DNA of 64,000 bases from Aralia elata (GCA_034770075.1 JAVJAP010000214.1:992001-1056000); one strand, 5' to 3'; positions 20,840 through 33,431 are shown, counted from the stretch's first letter. Notes: a model not told the origin generated them from the letters alone. Translations and numbers: made by a program.

Positions 20840-21898
20840 TCAATCCGGCTCAATTGCAAAATTGACCATTGCATGTCGCCTCGTTGTTCTTTCTTTGATT
20901 TGCATGGCATGCATGCCAGATTGGCGACCCTCAAACTTTGTATCATCCGATGGCAAGAAGAAGCTTTCCTCATCCGCATCATTAATTATTGCACTTGTGT
21001 CAAGATCGACATGAAGATCTTCTTCATGAACCAATAGGTGTTCGATGGGTTTGAAAACCTCGAATGTGACTTCTTGGTCTTCAATTTCTTTTTCATGATC
21101 CCCATTCATGATCCTCGTCTCATCAACCTCAGAATCCTCATCCACAATAAGATGTACACTCTCAAAATTTTCACTAATAGCTTCGTGCGACTCCGCGCCA
21201 TTTCCTTGATCATCCACCAAGCACCCCTCTTCACCTTCCTCCATAGGGTCAATCTTAGTATCGCTAGGTAAGGTGCATTGCGGGTGAATAATGTAAGAAT
21301 TGGCAACATAGTTCATGATGCTCTGCACTAAAGCTTGTATATTTGCCAACCTAACCTCATTTTGAGAGATATGAGCCATGAGCTCCTCCCTCCTTCTTTC
21401 CGCTTTGTCACAACTCTGCGAATTCACCAAACATTGCTCTTCACCTTCCTCTATAGGGTTAATTTGTGTAATACAAGGTAAGGTGCTTTGCGGGTGAATA
21501 AGCACTGCCTCGAGAAGTTGTGCCATTTGGTTCTCAACGCTTCGTAACAATTCTTGTTTCTCAATGAACAAGGGAAGAATCTCCTCCACATTAGATGTAT
21601 CCTCATGGTATGGTGGAGGTTGGAATGAAAATTCTGAATGGTATGAGAGACTTGGATCAAAGCATTGATCTTGACTGTTGTCCCAAGAAAAGCTTGGATG
21701 ATGTTGCCAACCCGGTTGATAGTAGTTTGGATAGTAGTCAGCTTGATTCTGACTGTAGGCATTTTGAGTGGACTGGCCTTTATGAGTGTCAATAGCCCTT
21801 GAAAGCATTGCAAGTTGTTCTTGCAATTGCTCAAGAAGTTTTGATGAACTTGGTTGCGTCGTCCCTTCATAATCCCATTGATAGTTATGCTCATCCAT
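20840..21898 (-). CDS. Unidentified 352-residue protein of the inner element
   Basis: Intact minus-strand frame, ATG at 21898, 137 bp after the LTR. It lacks any protease, polymerase or zinc-knuckle pattern. The N-terminal 100 residues are rich in Q, S, Y and P. A segment near residues 117-132 (ENQMAQLLEAV) faintly recalls the linker after capsid in Athila-type gag, so a gag-derived origin is possible. Residues 117-158 and about 183-228 are an internal duplication: IHPQSTLPCITQINPIEEGEE against IHPQCTLPSDTKIDPMEEGEE, 70 residues apart. The rest is strongly acidic up to about residue 320 and ends with a basic TTRRHAM patch. It may be a structural or RNA-guiding protein used with a helper element. 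Function unknown. Confidence 0.7.
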   Translation of the reverse strand: MDEHNYQWDYEGTTQPSSSKLLEQLQEQLAMLSRAIDTHKGQSTQNAYSQNQADYYPNYYQPGWQHHPSFSWDNSQDQCFDPSLSYHSEFSFQPPPYHEDTSNVEEILPLFIEKQELLRSVENQMAQLLEAVLIHPQSTLPCITQINPIEEGEEQCLVNSQSCDKAERRREELMAHISQNEVRLANIQALVQSIMNYVANSYIIHPQCTLPSDTKIDPMEEGEEGCLVDDQGNGAESHEAISENFESVHLIVDEDSEVDETRIMNGDHEKEIEDQEVTFEVFKPIEHLLVHEEDLHVDLDTSAIINDADEESFFLPSDDTKFEGRQSGMHAMQIKERTTRRHAMVNFAIEPD

Positions 21899-22011
21899 TA
21901 ACTGAAAACAAAATCACAACAAAACAAAATAAATAATAAGCAAATTATTTACAAATCTAAATTAAAACCAATTCGATTGTCATTAATATTGGAAAACACT
22001 AGAAGAACAAT

Positions 22012-22029
22012 TCCCCGGCAACGGCGCCA
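22012..22029 (-). other. Primer-binding site, tRNA-Asp type
   Basis: The plus strand reads TCCCCGGCAACGGCGCCA, which is the 3' end of plant tRNA-Asp including CCA. On the element strand it is therefore the primer-binding site, next to the 5' LTR. Confidence 0.9.
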
Positions 22030-22035
22030 AACACT

Positions 22036-24200
22036 TGTTGGTGTATTTCGCAACCGAAAAATACGCGCAAGTATACGCGGTCAACAAGTAATAAAGTGAT
22101 AAGAGAGTTGTCGAACCCACAGGGAATTGTTCTAGTGTATCCCAAGTACCAACTATATATCGTCTCGATTTTATTTAGACAATTGATGATTTGAATTTGT
22201 TGTTGTTTTGTAATAATAAGGGATATGGAAAGCGTTAAAATAATGAAATCTAATGTTAACAAGTCTAAGATTGCAATTTCCCCCAACACTTCATTTGAAT
22301 ATCCTAACTCTCTCATTTGAATTAATTAACAAACATAGAGTTTGCCAACCGAGAAATCAAAGCTACTTATAAGCCTCTGTCGATGGTCAAATTCGAATCT
22401 TCCTAATGCGGCATGTAGGTATATGTCTATCCTACACACTATCAAGAGACTAATTTCAAGAACAATAACAAGACACGTGTCACTAAATCTCATTTACCGT
22501 CCCTTCAATTACCAACTTTCACATAGGAAGTCATTAAGAGTAGATTCTCCATTGGTTGCACACGGTATCTAGGTATATATCTATCCTAAATACTATCAAG
22601 TTACCTATCATTGAGGATAATCAACAAGACACATGTCACTTAATCTCAATTAATAACCCACAACAATCTTTAACTTTCGCATGATATCATAACAAGGTCT
22701 AAACACTATAATCCGTTCGTCAAGTTCATATAGGTTCCCACGGTAATTACTAGCTAGGCAATTAAGATATGAAGCATAAATTATGATATACAATTCACAA
22801 ATGAGTAATTAATAGCAAATAGAGAGAAATCAATTCAAACTATGTGTTGGGTTCCATTGAAATCTTAGAATACAAGCTTTAGTTCATGGTAGCTAAGCAA
22901 AACATCAAACACATGGTGTTCATCATAAAATTGAAATACAAATTCAAAGGAAAGCAAGAGATGATAAAACCCATTTAGAAGATATTCATATGTTGCTTGC
23001 TTGGTTGATGTCAATCTCTAGCTTTTCCTCTTCATTTGGCATTCGTTTCTCTTTTTGCTCTTGAGCTTGTTGCTGGAATTTTCTTGATTTGTAGCCCTCA
23101 AGCTCCTCTTGATGATGTATGTGCAGCCTCCCAAGGTCTAGATATGCCTTGACAATCCCTTCCTTATTGGTTCTATGGCTTGTGCTGAGTTTTTCCTTGT
23201 ATTGCAGCACTTTTGCTCTCAAATTGGTGTTTTAGTGTAGCCTCTCAATCCCTAGTTGTCTGATATGAAGCTTAGAAGAGATTATATATAGCCTCCATCA
23301 AGAAACCCTAGCAAACATCGGACAAAATGGAGCTCAGATCGCACTAAAACTGTGTCAGATCGTACTAAGCACGGCGTTGGCGCGCCCGCGCCCAGCGCCT
23401 GGGCTGCACGCTGGCCGCACGCCCCCGCCGCGCGCCCGCACGCCAGCGCGCGCGCCCGCGCCCAGCGCCTGGGCCGCACGCTGGCCGCACGCCCACGCCC
23501 GCTGCCGAGGCCCCTCGCGCGCCCAATGTCGCACGCCCACGCCGCGCGCCCATGCGCCCAGCGCCCGCCGCACACGCCCGCACGCCCAGCGCCCCAACAC
23601 GCCCGCACGCCCAGCGCGCGCCCATGCGCCCGCGCCTAGCGCCTGGGCCGCACGCTGGCGCCCCGTCTGCCGCACGCCGTGCCCGCGGCTTGGTCGACGC
23701 CGCACGTCGTGCACGCTTTCCAACGCCGTGCACGCCCAACTTCCAAATGTCATCAAATTAAGCCCCAAGCATCGCCAAACATAAATTTTCACCGTGTTAT
23801 CATTCGGGCACGGATATCTAAGCACGGGTTTGCCCTCGTGGCTTGGCCGACGCCGCACGCCGTGCACGCTTTCCGACACCGTGCACGCCCAACTACCAAA
23901 TGTTGTCAAATTAAGCACCGAGCGTCGCCAAGCACAAATTTTCATCATACTACCATTCGGGCACAGACGTCCAGGCACGGACATTAAGTCAATACAAACA
24001 ACGATCCGAGCAGTCTTTATTTCAATTCCTACAAACATAATGAAAATGCATCAAAGCAACATAAAACATGTAAAAATAACTAAAAACTAATTTATGTAGA
24101 AATAAGATAAAAATACATAAAAACTACATAAAATACCTAAAGACTTGCAAATTATCAAGGCCAAAAGTACCCAAATTGTGTGTATAAAATACACTCATCA
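22036..24200 (-). mobile_element. Inner element 5' LTR
   Basis: 2165 bp, same ends as 17244-19559, shorter GC array. TAGTG follows at 24201. Confidence 0.93.
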
Positions 24201-24205
24201 TAGTG

Positions 24206-24864
24206 AGATAGCTAAATGGTAGTAGTATTGTGCTCAGGAATGTAATATGTCAGCCAGAATTAGGTCCATGATTATGATTATGATTATGAAGTATTTTTTG
24301 GGCAGTGCCCTATTAATGCAGTGTTACTGATTGTTTCATGAGTTAGCTGTGGGTATAGTTTTGACGGAATTTAAGAATTTGAAGTCGGATATAGAAAAAT
24401 ATTCGTATGGTTTAAGGCCAAATTTGAGAATTTGAAGATAGAATAAGGTGAATAATATATAAGTATTGATGACTTCTTGTAAGTGTAAATATTCGAGGTA
24501 AGTGGATTAATCGCTTTAAGATGAAATTTTGAGGCTACTTTCTAGTGAAATATTGAAATTGAAGAGAAGATTTTTGCGTTTATCGGGCTAAGATTTGCAT
24601 TAAGAGAATGATCCATTAACTAAGTAATTTGATAGTAAGTGAAGAAGATTGTGAAGAATCGGGTTACGCGATTAACTTTTAGAAATAATGGAAACGCAGG
24701 GTTAGAGTCATAGGTGTGTTATACGTGGAGTTATCGCATATGAACTACACGTTGGTATTAAAATGAGTCACAAGTTGACCATATAAACTTTAGGGAAGAT
24801 TTGAGTATGAATCATTCAAATCGGCTAGTATTCTTATTTTTACAATTCCGAGGACGGAATTTTT
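24206..24864 (+). other. Element F internal 3' part, non-coding
   Basis: Continuation of 17243 after the inner insertion; no open frame and no pol similarity. Ends with TCCGAGGACGGAAT and the tract. Confidence 0.65.
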
Positions 24865-24879
24865 ATAAGGGGGAGAGGA
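24865..24879 (+). other. Element F polypurine tract
   Basis: ATAAGGGGGAGAGGA immediately before TGTAATGCC of the 3' LTR. Confidence 0.85.
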
Positions 24880-27800
24880 TGTAATGCCTGAGAATTTTAA
24901 AACTCCATTATTAATTAAATATAGTATTTAATTTCTAATGAGTTAATTTTTGTGTGCTTATCTTAAACCTATGTGTGGGATATTTTTATTTTATGATGGT
25001 AATTTAATTCTAGCTTAAGGAGTTCACTAATGGTCTGACTAAATTAGTGGACTAACCTAGGATATTAAACAGTAAAAGATTCACTATAATAAATCTTGGT
25101 GTTTTTTTTAAATTTATTAAATTTAGTAATTTGAATATGTGCAATATTGCCAAAAAAAAATAAATAAAATTGGGAAGTTAATTAATTTATTAATTAAACT
25201 ATTTTTACTATAGTGGTTTATAGTGAACGATATTTTTGATTGGACCCCTTCTCCTTTTTTTTTTGGCTGAACAATTTTTGGACTTGTAGCCTTTAGTCTT
25301 AACTGAATAAGGGAAGGGGCTCGGTTATTTTAATAAAGCCTAAGTGACTTAGTGAGGTTGGTGTTCACGGCAGAGGGATTGGCAAGTCTGGCTTAAATCG
25401 CGCGAAGGGACAGGGTGGATAACAATTAAGCTCTGGCCTTTCGGACTGGGGGGTAAAACTCTAACTACCTGGGGTCAATGGAATTACCTGGGTACGGGCA
25501 AAGTAGTGTAGGCGACCGGCAAGGATTGCGGACTGTCACGCCGAGCTAGAGGATAATTAGGGGTGTGGGTGCAGGCACTACAGGAAGGAATCAAGCAATT
25601 TGAAACCCCAATTTTTCGTGTGAGGCGAAAGGGTCTACCCCCTACCGGCATGCAAAGGCCAGTCGGCCGACCTAGCAGAGCATGGATGGGGTTTGATTTT
25701 GACAGTCCCACCTACTCACTTCTAACCCCTGGGTTATGTTCTGTCAATTGGGGTATTAACCAACGATCGGGGTAGACTTTCCCCTATAAATAGAGACTCC
25801 ATGATAACCTAACAAGTTGCTGAAATCTTAAGTCCAATACACCTTGGTGCCGTGCGAATTTGAGAGCAGAGGAGAAAAAGAAACAGAACAAGGAACTCAA
25901 TGCCTCCGACCCAACCCAATTAACTGGGCTAGGTCTATCCATGTATTAGCCCAGCAAATTTTAATCCATGACCTGTGATATTCAGTCACAGAGTTGGTTT
26001 GGTAATCCAAGAGGGGGAAACAACTGGACTATTTCACCTGCAGCCTTATAAGTAAATATATGTATATAGATTCAGTCCAGTTAGCACTCAGTCGAGCTAG
26101 GTCAATGGTCTACAGCCACTTTACATGTTACTTTAAATTAAGCTAATTCCATGTGGGCTGGTTGAGTGTCTACAGCAGATTAGCAGTGGGTTGGTGGGAA
26201 CTGTTCCACACAACCACCCTTAACCAGTGAAATAAATCTGTTGGGATCAGTCCGTAGGATTGGAGTAATAACCAGTGCTTGAGTAATAATTTCTCTATAA
26301 ATAGAGACCCTTAGATATCTTACAAAGCTTGCCGAGCTGATAGTTGCCAATATAGAGAAGATAGCAGTAAGGTTGAGAGATCACGAGACTATTAGAAAGG
26401 GGTAGCAGTTCGGCACCACAGAGGGAATTAGGAGGAACTCTTGCAGTTCGGCCTACCTAGAAGTAACAGCTTCCTTGAGTTGCTAAAGAAGGTAAATACC
26501 CTGAACCTTACTATATTTAAGTGAAATCAGCTATAGTGTAATAATGCATGCTAGTTATGTGGAGTCTGTCAAAATGGTGAATAACAATGTAATGTAAACT
26601 GATGCATGTTAAGATGTATGACCAACTTAGAATGAGATAAAAGTGGAACCTTAGGTTGTGCAAACCTTGCAGTCAGAACCAAAGTGACACACGAGACCTG
26701 TGCTCTGTGATCACGTTTCTGCAGACCATAAGCATAGACAGTTGAACATGTGGACTAATCTGGGTAAAACGAGGGAATAAGGTTAACCTTGACTTGTATG
26801 TTGCATTTCCGTTAAGACAGTCCATGATGTCTGTCTATCTATCTATATCAGTAACCTGACTAGAACCAGGACCAAACCTTTGGGATCTACAACAATAAGT
26901 CAGATCTGAACTAGTCCTTATATCAGACCTCTAGGTCTGTTGATATTTTCTTACCATGACCGTGTAGTCCAAATGAACAGACCAAGTCAGACCCAAGACA
27001 AGTTTTGAATCTGCTCAAATGCAAGGAGTATGATTTGGAATCAGTCAAGCGAATATGCATGCCTAAAGTTGTAATCAAAATAAATGTCTTAGTCCCTGAC
27101 CATAGAATCGTAGAACCCACTCGGCGTTCGTCGAGGGACTTTCCTCGAAATCGTAGTACACACATCAGACCAAAATCTGATAGCCAAATCATTTAGCAGA
27201 GATGAAAATCGTTGAACGACCTTTTCTCGACCATCGTAGAACGGTTCCTTCGGAATCGTAGAACTGATAGACCAAATCGCTTAGCAGAGATGCAAATCGT
27301 AGAACGGCCACACTAAATCGTTTGGCATGGATGTAAAATGTTGAACACTTCTGCAGAATCAGAAAGTGTTGGGATCTTACTCTAGACTTAGTTAATCACT
27401 TACAAAACCTTTTTAATACCGAGACAGGTCCGACCATAGTAGTCCATGTTGAACATAAGTTAAAAGAGGCTAATGGGTTAATCAAATAGAGCTAGGTAGC
27501 TGGGATACACTGTCATGTACTGATACAGTATGAATAACTTAGCAGATGAGTCATGTACTCATAACAACTGGTCACATAAACCAAATCAAATCTGGTGAAC
27601 GATTGTAAATGAGAGAGTCGTACCATTGAGTCTGCATGGACTGTTATGTGAACCCAACAGGGATTAATTAAAATGACTTATGGTTATTGTAGGTTATTTA
27701 AACAGCAGAATCGTAGAATAACTTAGCAGCAAATCAGGCAAGTTACTTATACCGAAACTTTACTTTATTGCAAGTTTCCTTGAACCAAATCTTGTATTTA

Positions 27801-29807
27801 TTTTTATAATGCAAATTCCTTAACCATACTCATTTTTATTCAAGCAAGTATTATCATTGTACATGTTTCTTATCCTACTCCTTTCATTATTGAGTAAGTT
27901 CTAACTCTTGTTTACTTAAATATTAGACAAGGTTTCTATAGTATTGCAAGTTCCTAACTCAAACTCGAGATTATTATATTACAAACATGTCAGTGGTTTA
28001 ATTATTAACAATTATTCCATATCCTTGATAATTAATGATATTCACACCTTGTGCAAGTTGTTATTGACAGACAAGTTTTCTTTAATCTTACTCCATTGTA
28101 CTTTTAGTAAAATTCTAATCCCGGTTGAATTTGGTAGTACATAAGTACTCCGTACTATTACAAATTTCTGAACTTATTATTATTTACAAGTTCTCTAATC
28201 TAACTGAAATTATTATTCAGCGGGTTCTATCTTACTCGATTTGTTTATTGAGCAAGTATTCTATTATTATCGCAAGTTCCCTATTTGAACTATATCTTGT
28301 GATTCTACACATTCTAAATTTATGCCTTGTCCCAACTCATGTGCATTTGAGATATTGTCAGATTCTTGAATCGCTTGAACCCAATAGTTTTATTTCGCAT
28401 AAATTGCATCATAAGTATGGGTCTATACCCTTGTTCGGTTAGACCAAGTATTGAAGCATGAATTTTGAATTCATAAATTGTTTGCTAGCTTTCGCTAATC
28501 CTACTCATTGTATATTCGAGCAGGTTGTATTGTTATATTACGACCAGTTCTCTAAACCTAAATTGTCGGTCTCTTTATAGATCGTTCTTAACCTTGTACT
28601 TTAAATCGTACAATTATTTATAAACTCTAAATTATCTGAATATACTAGTGGTTTAATTATTGTTAATTAGCCACCTCATTGACGATTATTGGTATTCGCA
28701 CATAGTGCATTTGCATTTCTATTCATTATCGAACATCTATTACTTGAAGTTCTTTATTCCTAAACTGTTTGAATAGGAGGCTACGCCACTAGTTCGGCTA
28801 GTCTTATGCATGAGATCATAAGAATTATTTTAAAAATGTAGTCTACGCCAATTGTTTCGGTTAGACATTTGTATATTTAAATTCATTTGATTGAATATTG
28901 TTGCAGTTGTCCAAACCATTGATGGTACGGACTCTTCTAATCAGACTGAGCAGAACAACCCATATAAAAGGGGTTTGATGTCGATTTATTCGACTTAGCG
29001 CGCACCCAAGATAGTTAATGTTATGCATATACATTGGGTACAAGAGGTTTGGCCACCTCGCGTATCCACCTGAGTGTTTACAGTAGCATTAGCTGTTATA
29101 CTACTCCTGAGTGTTTACAATAGCATTAGCTGTTACACTACTCCGAGATGCTCAGCTAAGACCTGGGTAAGTTTCTCACGAGGTGCTCTAGGTGAAACGC
29201 CTGGTTAAGCCCTCAACCATGTTCAGGGTCTATAGTGACCAACTCAGCAGTAAATACTCTTTACCATTGATTTCGAATATCAATTCTTAAAGTTATTCAA
29301 TCGTGCAAGTGTTATTTGAAATTATCATTATTAATATCGCTCTAGAAATTAATATTATTAAGATTATCAGTTTTTCAGTTAATCTTCTAGCAGCATTATT
29401 GTTAACAGTTATTCACAATTATTGTATATTGTGAAATCCAAAGAATTGTATTCTTTTCATTCATGATATATCTCTATTGTCTATTTTAACTTGCTGAGCA
29501 ATTTGTGCTCACCCTTGCTATATCGTGAACCATTTTCAGTTAAGTCTGAGTTCGTACAAGACGCCAAGGACGATAAAGGAAAAAGACAAAGTCCGTGTTT
29601 GACTTATGCTCAGTTTATTTAGTTTACCTATGTTGTAAACTCTTTTGTGTTATTACTTCGATGTATTAAGGTTAGAAAACCTGGGATGATTGTAAGTTGT
29701 TACCAATAATTATATTCCGCATTTTAATGGGTAGTTAGAATGTTTGTTAAGTTGGATCGTGAGCACTGGATCCGTAGTTCAAGGAACCCGAATTTGGGGG
29801 CGTCACA
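24880..29807 (+). mobile_element. Element F 3' LTR
   Basis: 4928 bp, partner of 9524-14447. Same two TATA modules (25785, 26296), 44-bp array and hairpins. At 28841-28866 the third hairpin I copy has GCC/GGT, keeping pairing by a G-T. Confidence 0.95.
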
Positions 29808-29812
29808 GAGTC
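29808..29812 (+). repeat. Target-site duplication GAGTC (right)
   Basis: Matches 9519-9523. Confidence 0.92.
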
Positions 29813-30376
29813 AATGTACTTTCCTTGGGTCAAGCCCAGCATCCTTTTAGATCTATCTCTATAGATCTTTATCCCCAAAATATAGGATGCCTCACCCAAG
29901 TCCTTCATGGAGAAGTGTTTAGATAACCAAATTTTGATCGACTGTAACATAGGAACATCATTCCCTATCAATAATATGTCATCAACATATACTATAAGGA
30001 ATGAAACAGCGCTCCCACTAACCTTCTTGTACACACAAGGTTCATCCTCATTTTTGATAAAATCAAACCTTTTGATTATCTCATCAAAACGGATGTTCCA
30101 TCTTCGAGAAGCTTGCTTCAATCCATAAATGAATCGTTGTAGCTTACAGACTTGGTTTGTCCCAACCGTTGAAACAAAACCCTCTGGTTGTATCATATAT
30201 ACATTTTCCTCAAGCTCTCCATTGAGGAAGGCCGTTTTCACGTCCATTTGCCAGATCTCGTAGTCATAATAAGCTGCAATTGCAAGCAAAATCCGAATGG
30301 ATTTGAACATAGCTACTGGTGAGAAGGTTTCATCATAGTCAACTCCTTGTCTTTGTTTGAAACCTTTTGCAACCAG
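29813..30376 (-). pseudogene. Copia reverse transcriptase (fragment)
   Basis: Minus-strand reading with copia reverse-transcriptase blocks: QMDVKTAFLNGELEENVYM (first catalytic Asp), the GLKQASRRWN block, and YVDD, the two catalytic Asp residues in the active site. In the open frame that begins at 30310 these fall near residues 21-39, 63-72 and 108-111. The enzyme copies element RNA into DNA. The frame runs in from a TGA stop at about 30377 and ends at the F insertion, just after a QGKYIDS segment. The C-terminal part of the domain and its link to RNase H are missing, removed before F inserted. Confidence 0.93.
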
Positions 30377-31240
30377 TCAGGCCTTATAGGTCTCTACCTT
30401 GCCATCTGCTCCAGTCTTTCTCTTAAAGACCCATTTACACCTAATAGGATTAATGCCCTCAGGTGGTGAAACCAAAGTCCATACTTGATTTTCATACATG
30501 GAGTCCATCTCGGATTTCATAGCTTCTAGCCATTTCTCTGAGTCTTCACTACTCATAGCCTCTTCGTAAGTCAATGGATCATCATCATCTATGATGCGTA
30601 CCTCATCATCATCCTCTATGATGAATCCATACCTTTCAGGTATCTTCGGTACTCTTCCAGATTTACGAATAGGTAGTGGTACAATAGGTTTTTCTACTTG
30701 GTCAGGTACCTGACTTTGATCCGGAGTATTTTGTGGTTCTTGAACTTCTTCAAGATATATCTTACTCCCACTAACCCTTTCGAGGATAAACTCCTTTTCC
30801 AAGAAGGCAGCGTGTTTTGCTATAAACACCTTTTGATCAGTAGGATGATAGAAATAATATCCCAAACTTTCTTTAGGATATCCCACAAATCTACACTTGT
30901 CGGATCTAGTCTTCAGCTTATCATGCTCAAACCTTTTGACATAAGCTGGACAACCCCAAGTCTTAACATGCTTAAGACTAGGTTTCCTCCCTGTCCATAT
31001 CTCATATGGGGTCTTTGGGATGGATTTGGTAGGTACCTTGTTAAGCAGGTATGCAGCCGTTTCTAGGGCATAACCCCAGAAGGATACTGGAAGGTCAGTA
31101 TAACTCATCATGGAACGAACCATGTCCAACAAGGTTCGATTTCTCCTTTCAGATACACCATTCAACTGTGGCGTCCTTGTTGGAGTCCATTGTGAGATTA
31201 TACCATTTTCTTTGAGACAATTTAGAAACTCATTGGTCAA
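30377..31240 (-). pseudogene. Copia integrase C-terminal half and start of reverse transcriptase
   Basis: 287-residue open stretch between two stops. It starts with the end of the integrase core; NGVSERRNRTLLDMVRSMM supplies the catalytic Glu (about residue 31). Then come the copia-type C-terminal region (GCPAYVKR, KCRFVGYPKESLGYYFY) and a long acidic linker (EDDDEVRIIDDDD), followed by the block before reverse transcriptase (WLEAMKSEMDSMYENQVWTLV). Integrase inserts the DNA copy into the genome. It is separated from the protease/integrase start by a TGA near 31250 and from reverse transcriptase by another TGA near 30377. Both sit where an Arg codon is expected in the family. Confidence 0.93.
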
Positions 31241-31252
31241 GTATTCACCTCC

Positions 31253-32092
31253 TCAATCCGATCGAAGAACCTTGATACTCTTACCAGTTTGCTTCTCTAC
31301 TTCACTTCTGAATTCTTTGAACTTTTCAAACGATTCAGATTTGTATTTCATTAAATACACATATCCAAATCTAGAATGATCATCAGTGAAAGTATTAAAA
31401 TAAGAATACCCTCCTCGTGCATTCGTTGTCATAGGTCCACATACGTCTGTGTGTACCAATGCTAACAACTCTGTAACTCTTTCTCCTTTTCCACTAAAAG
31501 GAGATTTAGTCATCTTACCCATGAGACAATATTCACAAGTTGGATATGATTCGTAATCAGATATCTCTAAAAGCCCATCTTTATGCAACTTGGTTAATCT
31601 TGTTTCATTAATATGACCGAGTCTACAGTGCCACATAAAGGTATAATTAACATCATCTCTTTTTCTTTTCTTAGTTTGTTCAATTTGAAGTATATTTTCA
31701 TGCAAGTCAAGTATGTAAAGTCCATTCAGTAGATTGCCAACACCATATAAAACATTTTTATTATAAATAGACCAACTATTGTTCTTTATTATAATATCAA
31801 AACAATCCATATCCAATACAGAAATTGAAATAATATTTCTAATGAGTGTCGGAACATAATAATAATTATTTAAAGTAATGAACTTGCCCGAAGGCAGTGC
31901 TAAACAATAAGTCCCTACAGCTAATGCAACAACCTTTGCTCCATTTCCCACTCGTAGGACAACTTCATCCTTGTTCAGCTTTCTACTTCTGCTTAGTCCC
32001 TGCATATTATTATATATGTGAGAACTACAGCCGGTATCCAATACCCAAGTAGAATTTTGACTTTCAGAAAAATTAATTTCAATCATGAACAA
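31253..32092 (-). pseudogene. Copia protease and integrase N-terminal half
   Basis: 279-residue open stretch. DTGCSSH near residues 19-25 is the aspartic protease active site that processes the polyprotein. A pre-integrase zinc domain follows (WHCRLGH ... CEYCLMGKM). The integrase core then begins with HTDVCGPM (first Asp) and FTDDHSRFGYVY (second Asp). The third acidic residue lies past the TGA that ends this stretch. Upstream it connects, after a frameshift, with the zinc-knuckle end of gag. All parts are in the order expected for Ty1/copia. Confidence 0.93.
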
Positions 32093-32094
32093 AC

Positions 32095-32944
32095 CTAGAT
32101 CGGAAGTCGAAGCTTCTCCAAGCTTCTTTTGGTCCGCAAGATACTCCTTGCAGTTCCTCTTACCAGTGTCCCCTGCTTATTGCAAATTGTAGCAAATTCC
32201 TTTGCTATCTGGATCAGGTTTTCTTTTTTATCCTTTCTCTTCGCCTTGCCCTTAGCCTTCTTGTTTTTCTTCTTTTCAGAAGATACCTTGGGCCTCTTCC
32301 TATTCTTGGAAGAATCATCCACTAGTAAGACTTGGTTCTTGTTTGGATGAGAAGTGACCTTTAGCAGTTTTTCAACATGTTAAGTAACTCAGGCCAAAGC
32401 TGAGGTCCAACTTATTCATGTGAAAATTCACAACAAATTATGAGAAGGTGTCCGGGAGTGACTGCAAGATCAAATCTTGACTTAACTCCCCATCCATCAC
32501 GAACCCAAGCTGTCCAAGTTGTTCAATCAGATTGATCATCTTAAGGACATGAGTCTCAACAACAGTGCCCTCGGTCATACGAGATCGAAAGAGCTCCTTA
32601 GATATCTGATATCTAGCAGTCCTACTTTGCTCACCATACAACTCTTTGAGGTGCAACAATATAGTAGGAGCATCCATAGTTTCATGCTGATGCTGAAGCT
32701 CGTTACTCATGGATGCGAGCATGATGCATCGAGCTAAGATTGCATCATCTTGCCACTTTCTGAAAGTAGCAATCTCTTCTTCAGAGGTTGTTTCTGCAAT
32801 ATTTGCAGGGACTGGTGAATTTAGGACATAAGAAATCTTTTTAGCAGTGAGAACAATTCTCAGATTCCTTAACCAGTCCGTGTAATTCGGTCCGGTCAGT
32901 TTGTTAGCATCAAGTATGCTACGCAGTGATAGTGAGTTTGACAT
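32095..32944 (-). pseudogene. Copia gag with broken nucleocapsid
   Basis: Starts at ATG 32944 (MSNSLSLRSIL), one of the usual copia gag starts, and reads about 168 residues with the copia gag pattern (LTGPNYTDWLRNLRIVL, ELYGEQSRTARYQISKELF, LGFVMDGELSQDLILQSLP). A stop follows near 32440, with a further frame change before the lysine-rich tail at 32095-32322. The zinc knuckle after CNKQG is lost to a small frame change, so the protein could not bind RNA in the normal way. Gag forms the virus-like particle that holds element RNA. Long leader upstream. Confidence 0.9.
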
Positions 32945-33142
32945 TTTTAAATTCTGCATGTGAAATAGACAACATTTTAGCATACATTCATTTAATTAAT
33001 TACCAAAATAAATTGGGTCTTTATTTTAAATTGGTATCTCTCACTTTTTCATCAAACTATATTACCCTCAATATATAGTTCGGCAATTCTAATTAAAGAT
33101 TTGCTTGTGAGATTAAGGATCCCATTTCAAATGTATATAGCC

Positions 33143-33431
33143 TTGTGGTGACACAACAAACGATATATAAATAAATAGGTAGACAACTATTGTCAATTAT
33201 ATCACTATGTAACTCCTTGTATTTTGCCTCTTAGATTATTTTGATCAAGTGGTGACACATCGGAATCAAAATTATCCAAGTTAAGTCCATCCTAGCACTT
33301 CCATATATGTGAAAAGAAAAATACCGTCCTTGTGGTGACACAACAAAATAATAATGTTCAATTCCTTAATAAGCATCAAATCTGATATTGCAACATCTTA
33401 AATATTTAATACTTGCCTTGTGGTGACACAA
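33143..33431 (-). repeat. Repeated hairpin in copia leader
   Basis: TTGTGGTGACACAA (5-bp stem, 4-base loop) at 33143-33156, 33330-33343 and 33418-33431, with a decayed copy at 33247-33260. Spacing 83-104 bp. Confidence 0.75.

Larger units (their letters stand above)
17244..24200 (-). mobile_element. Small non-autonomous LTR retrotransposon with one ORF
   Basis: Minus-strand element: 5' LTR 22036-24200, tRNA-Asp primer site, one 352-residue ORF (20840-21898), about 1.3 kb of non-coding 3' region with repeated motifs, polypurine tract, 3' LTR 17244-19559. No pol domains. Its cis signals are shared with the Athila-like element at 60738-64000, so that lineage is the likely helper. About 12 differences in the first 1.3 kb of the LTR pair indicate a fairly young insertion. 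Confidence 0.93.
9524..29807 (+). mobile_element. Non-autonomous Ty3/gypsy element F with 4.9-kb LTRs
   Basis: Plus-strand element inserted in copia pol: 5' LTR 9524-14447, primer site 14451-14462, leader, short gag-derived frame 16493-17038, 3' internal end with polypurine tract, 3' LTR 24880-29807. Without the nested inner element the internal region is only about 3.5 kb and has no protease, reverse transcriptase or integrase, so it must have depended on proteins from elsewhere. Between 12421-13080 and 27781-28440 I counted four differences, so insertion was recent compared with the copia host. Confidence 0.93.
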
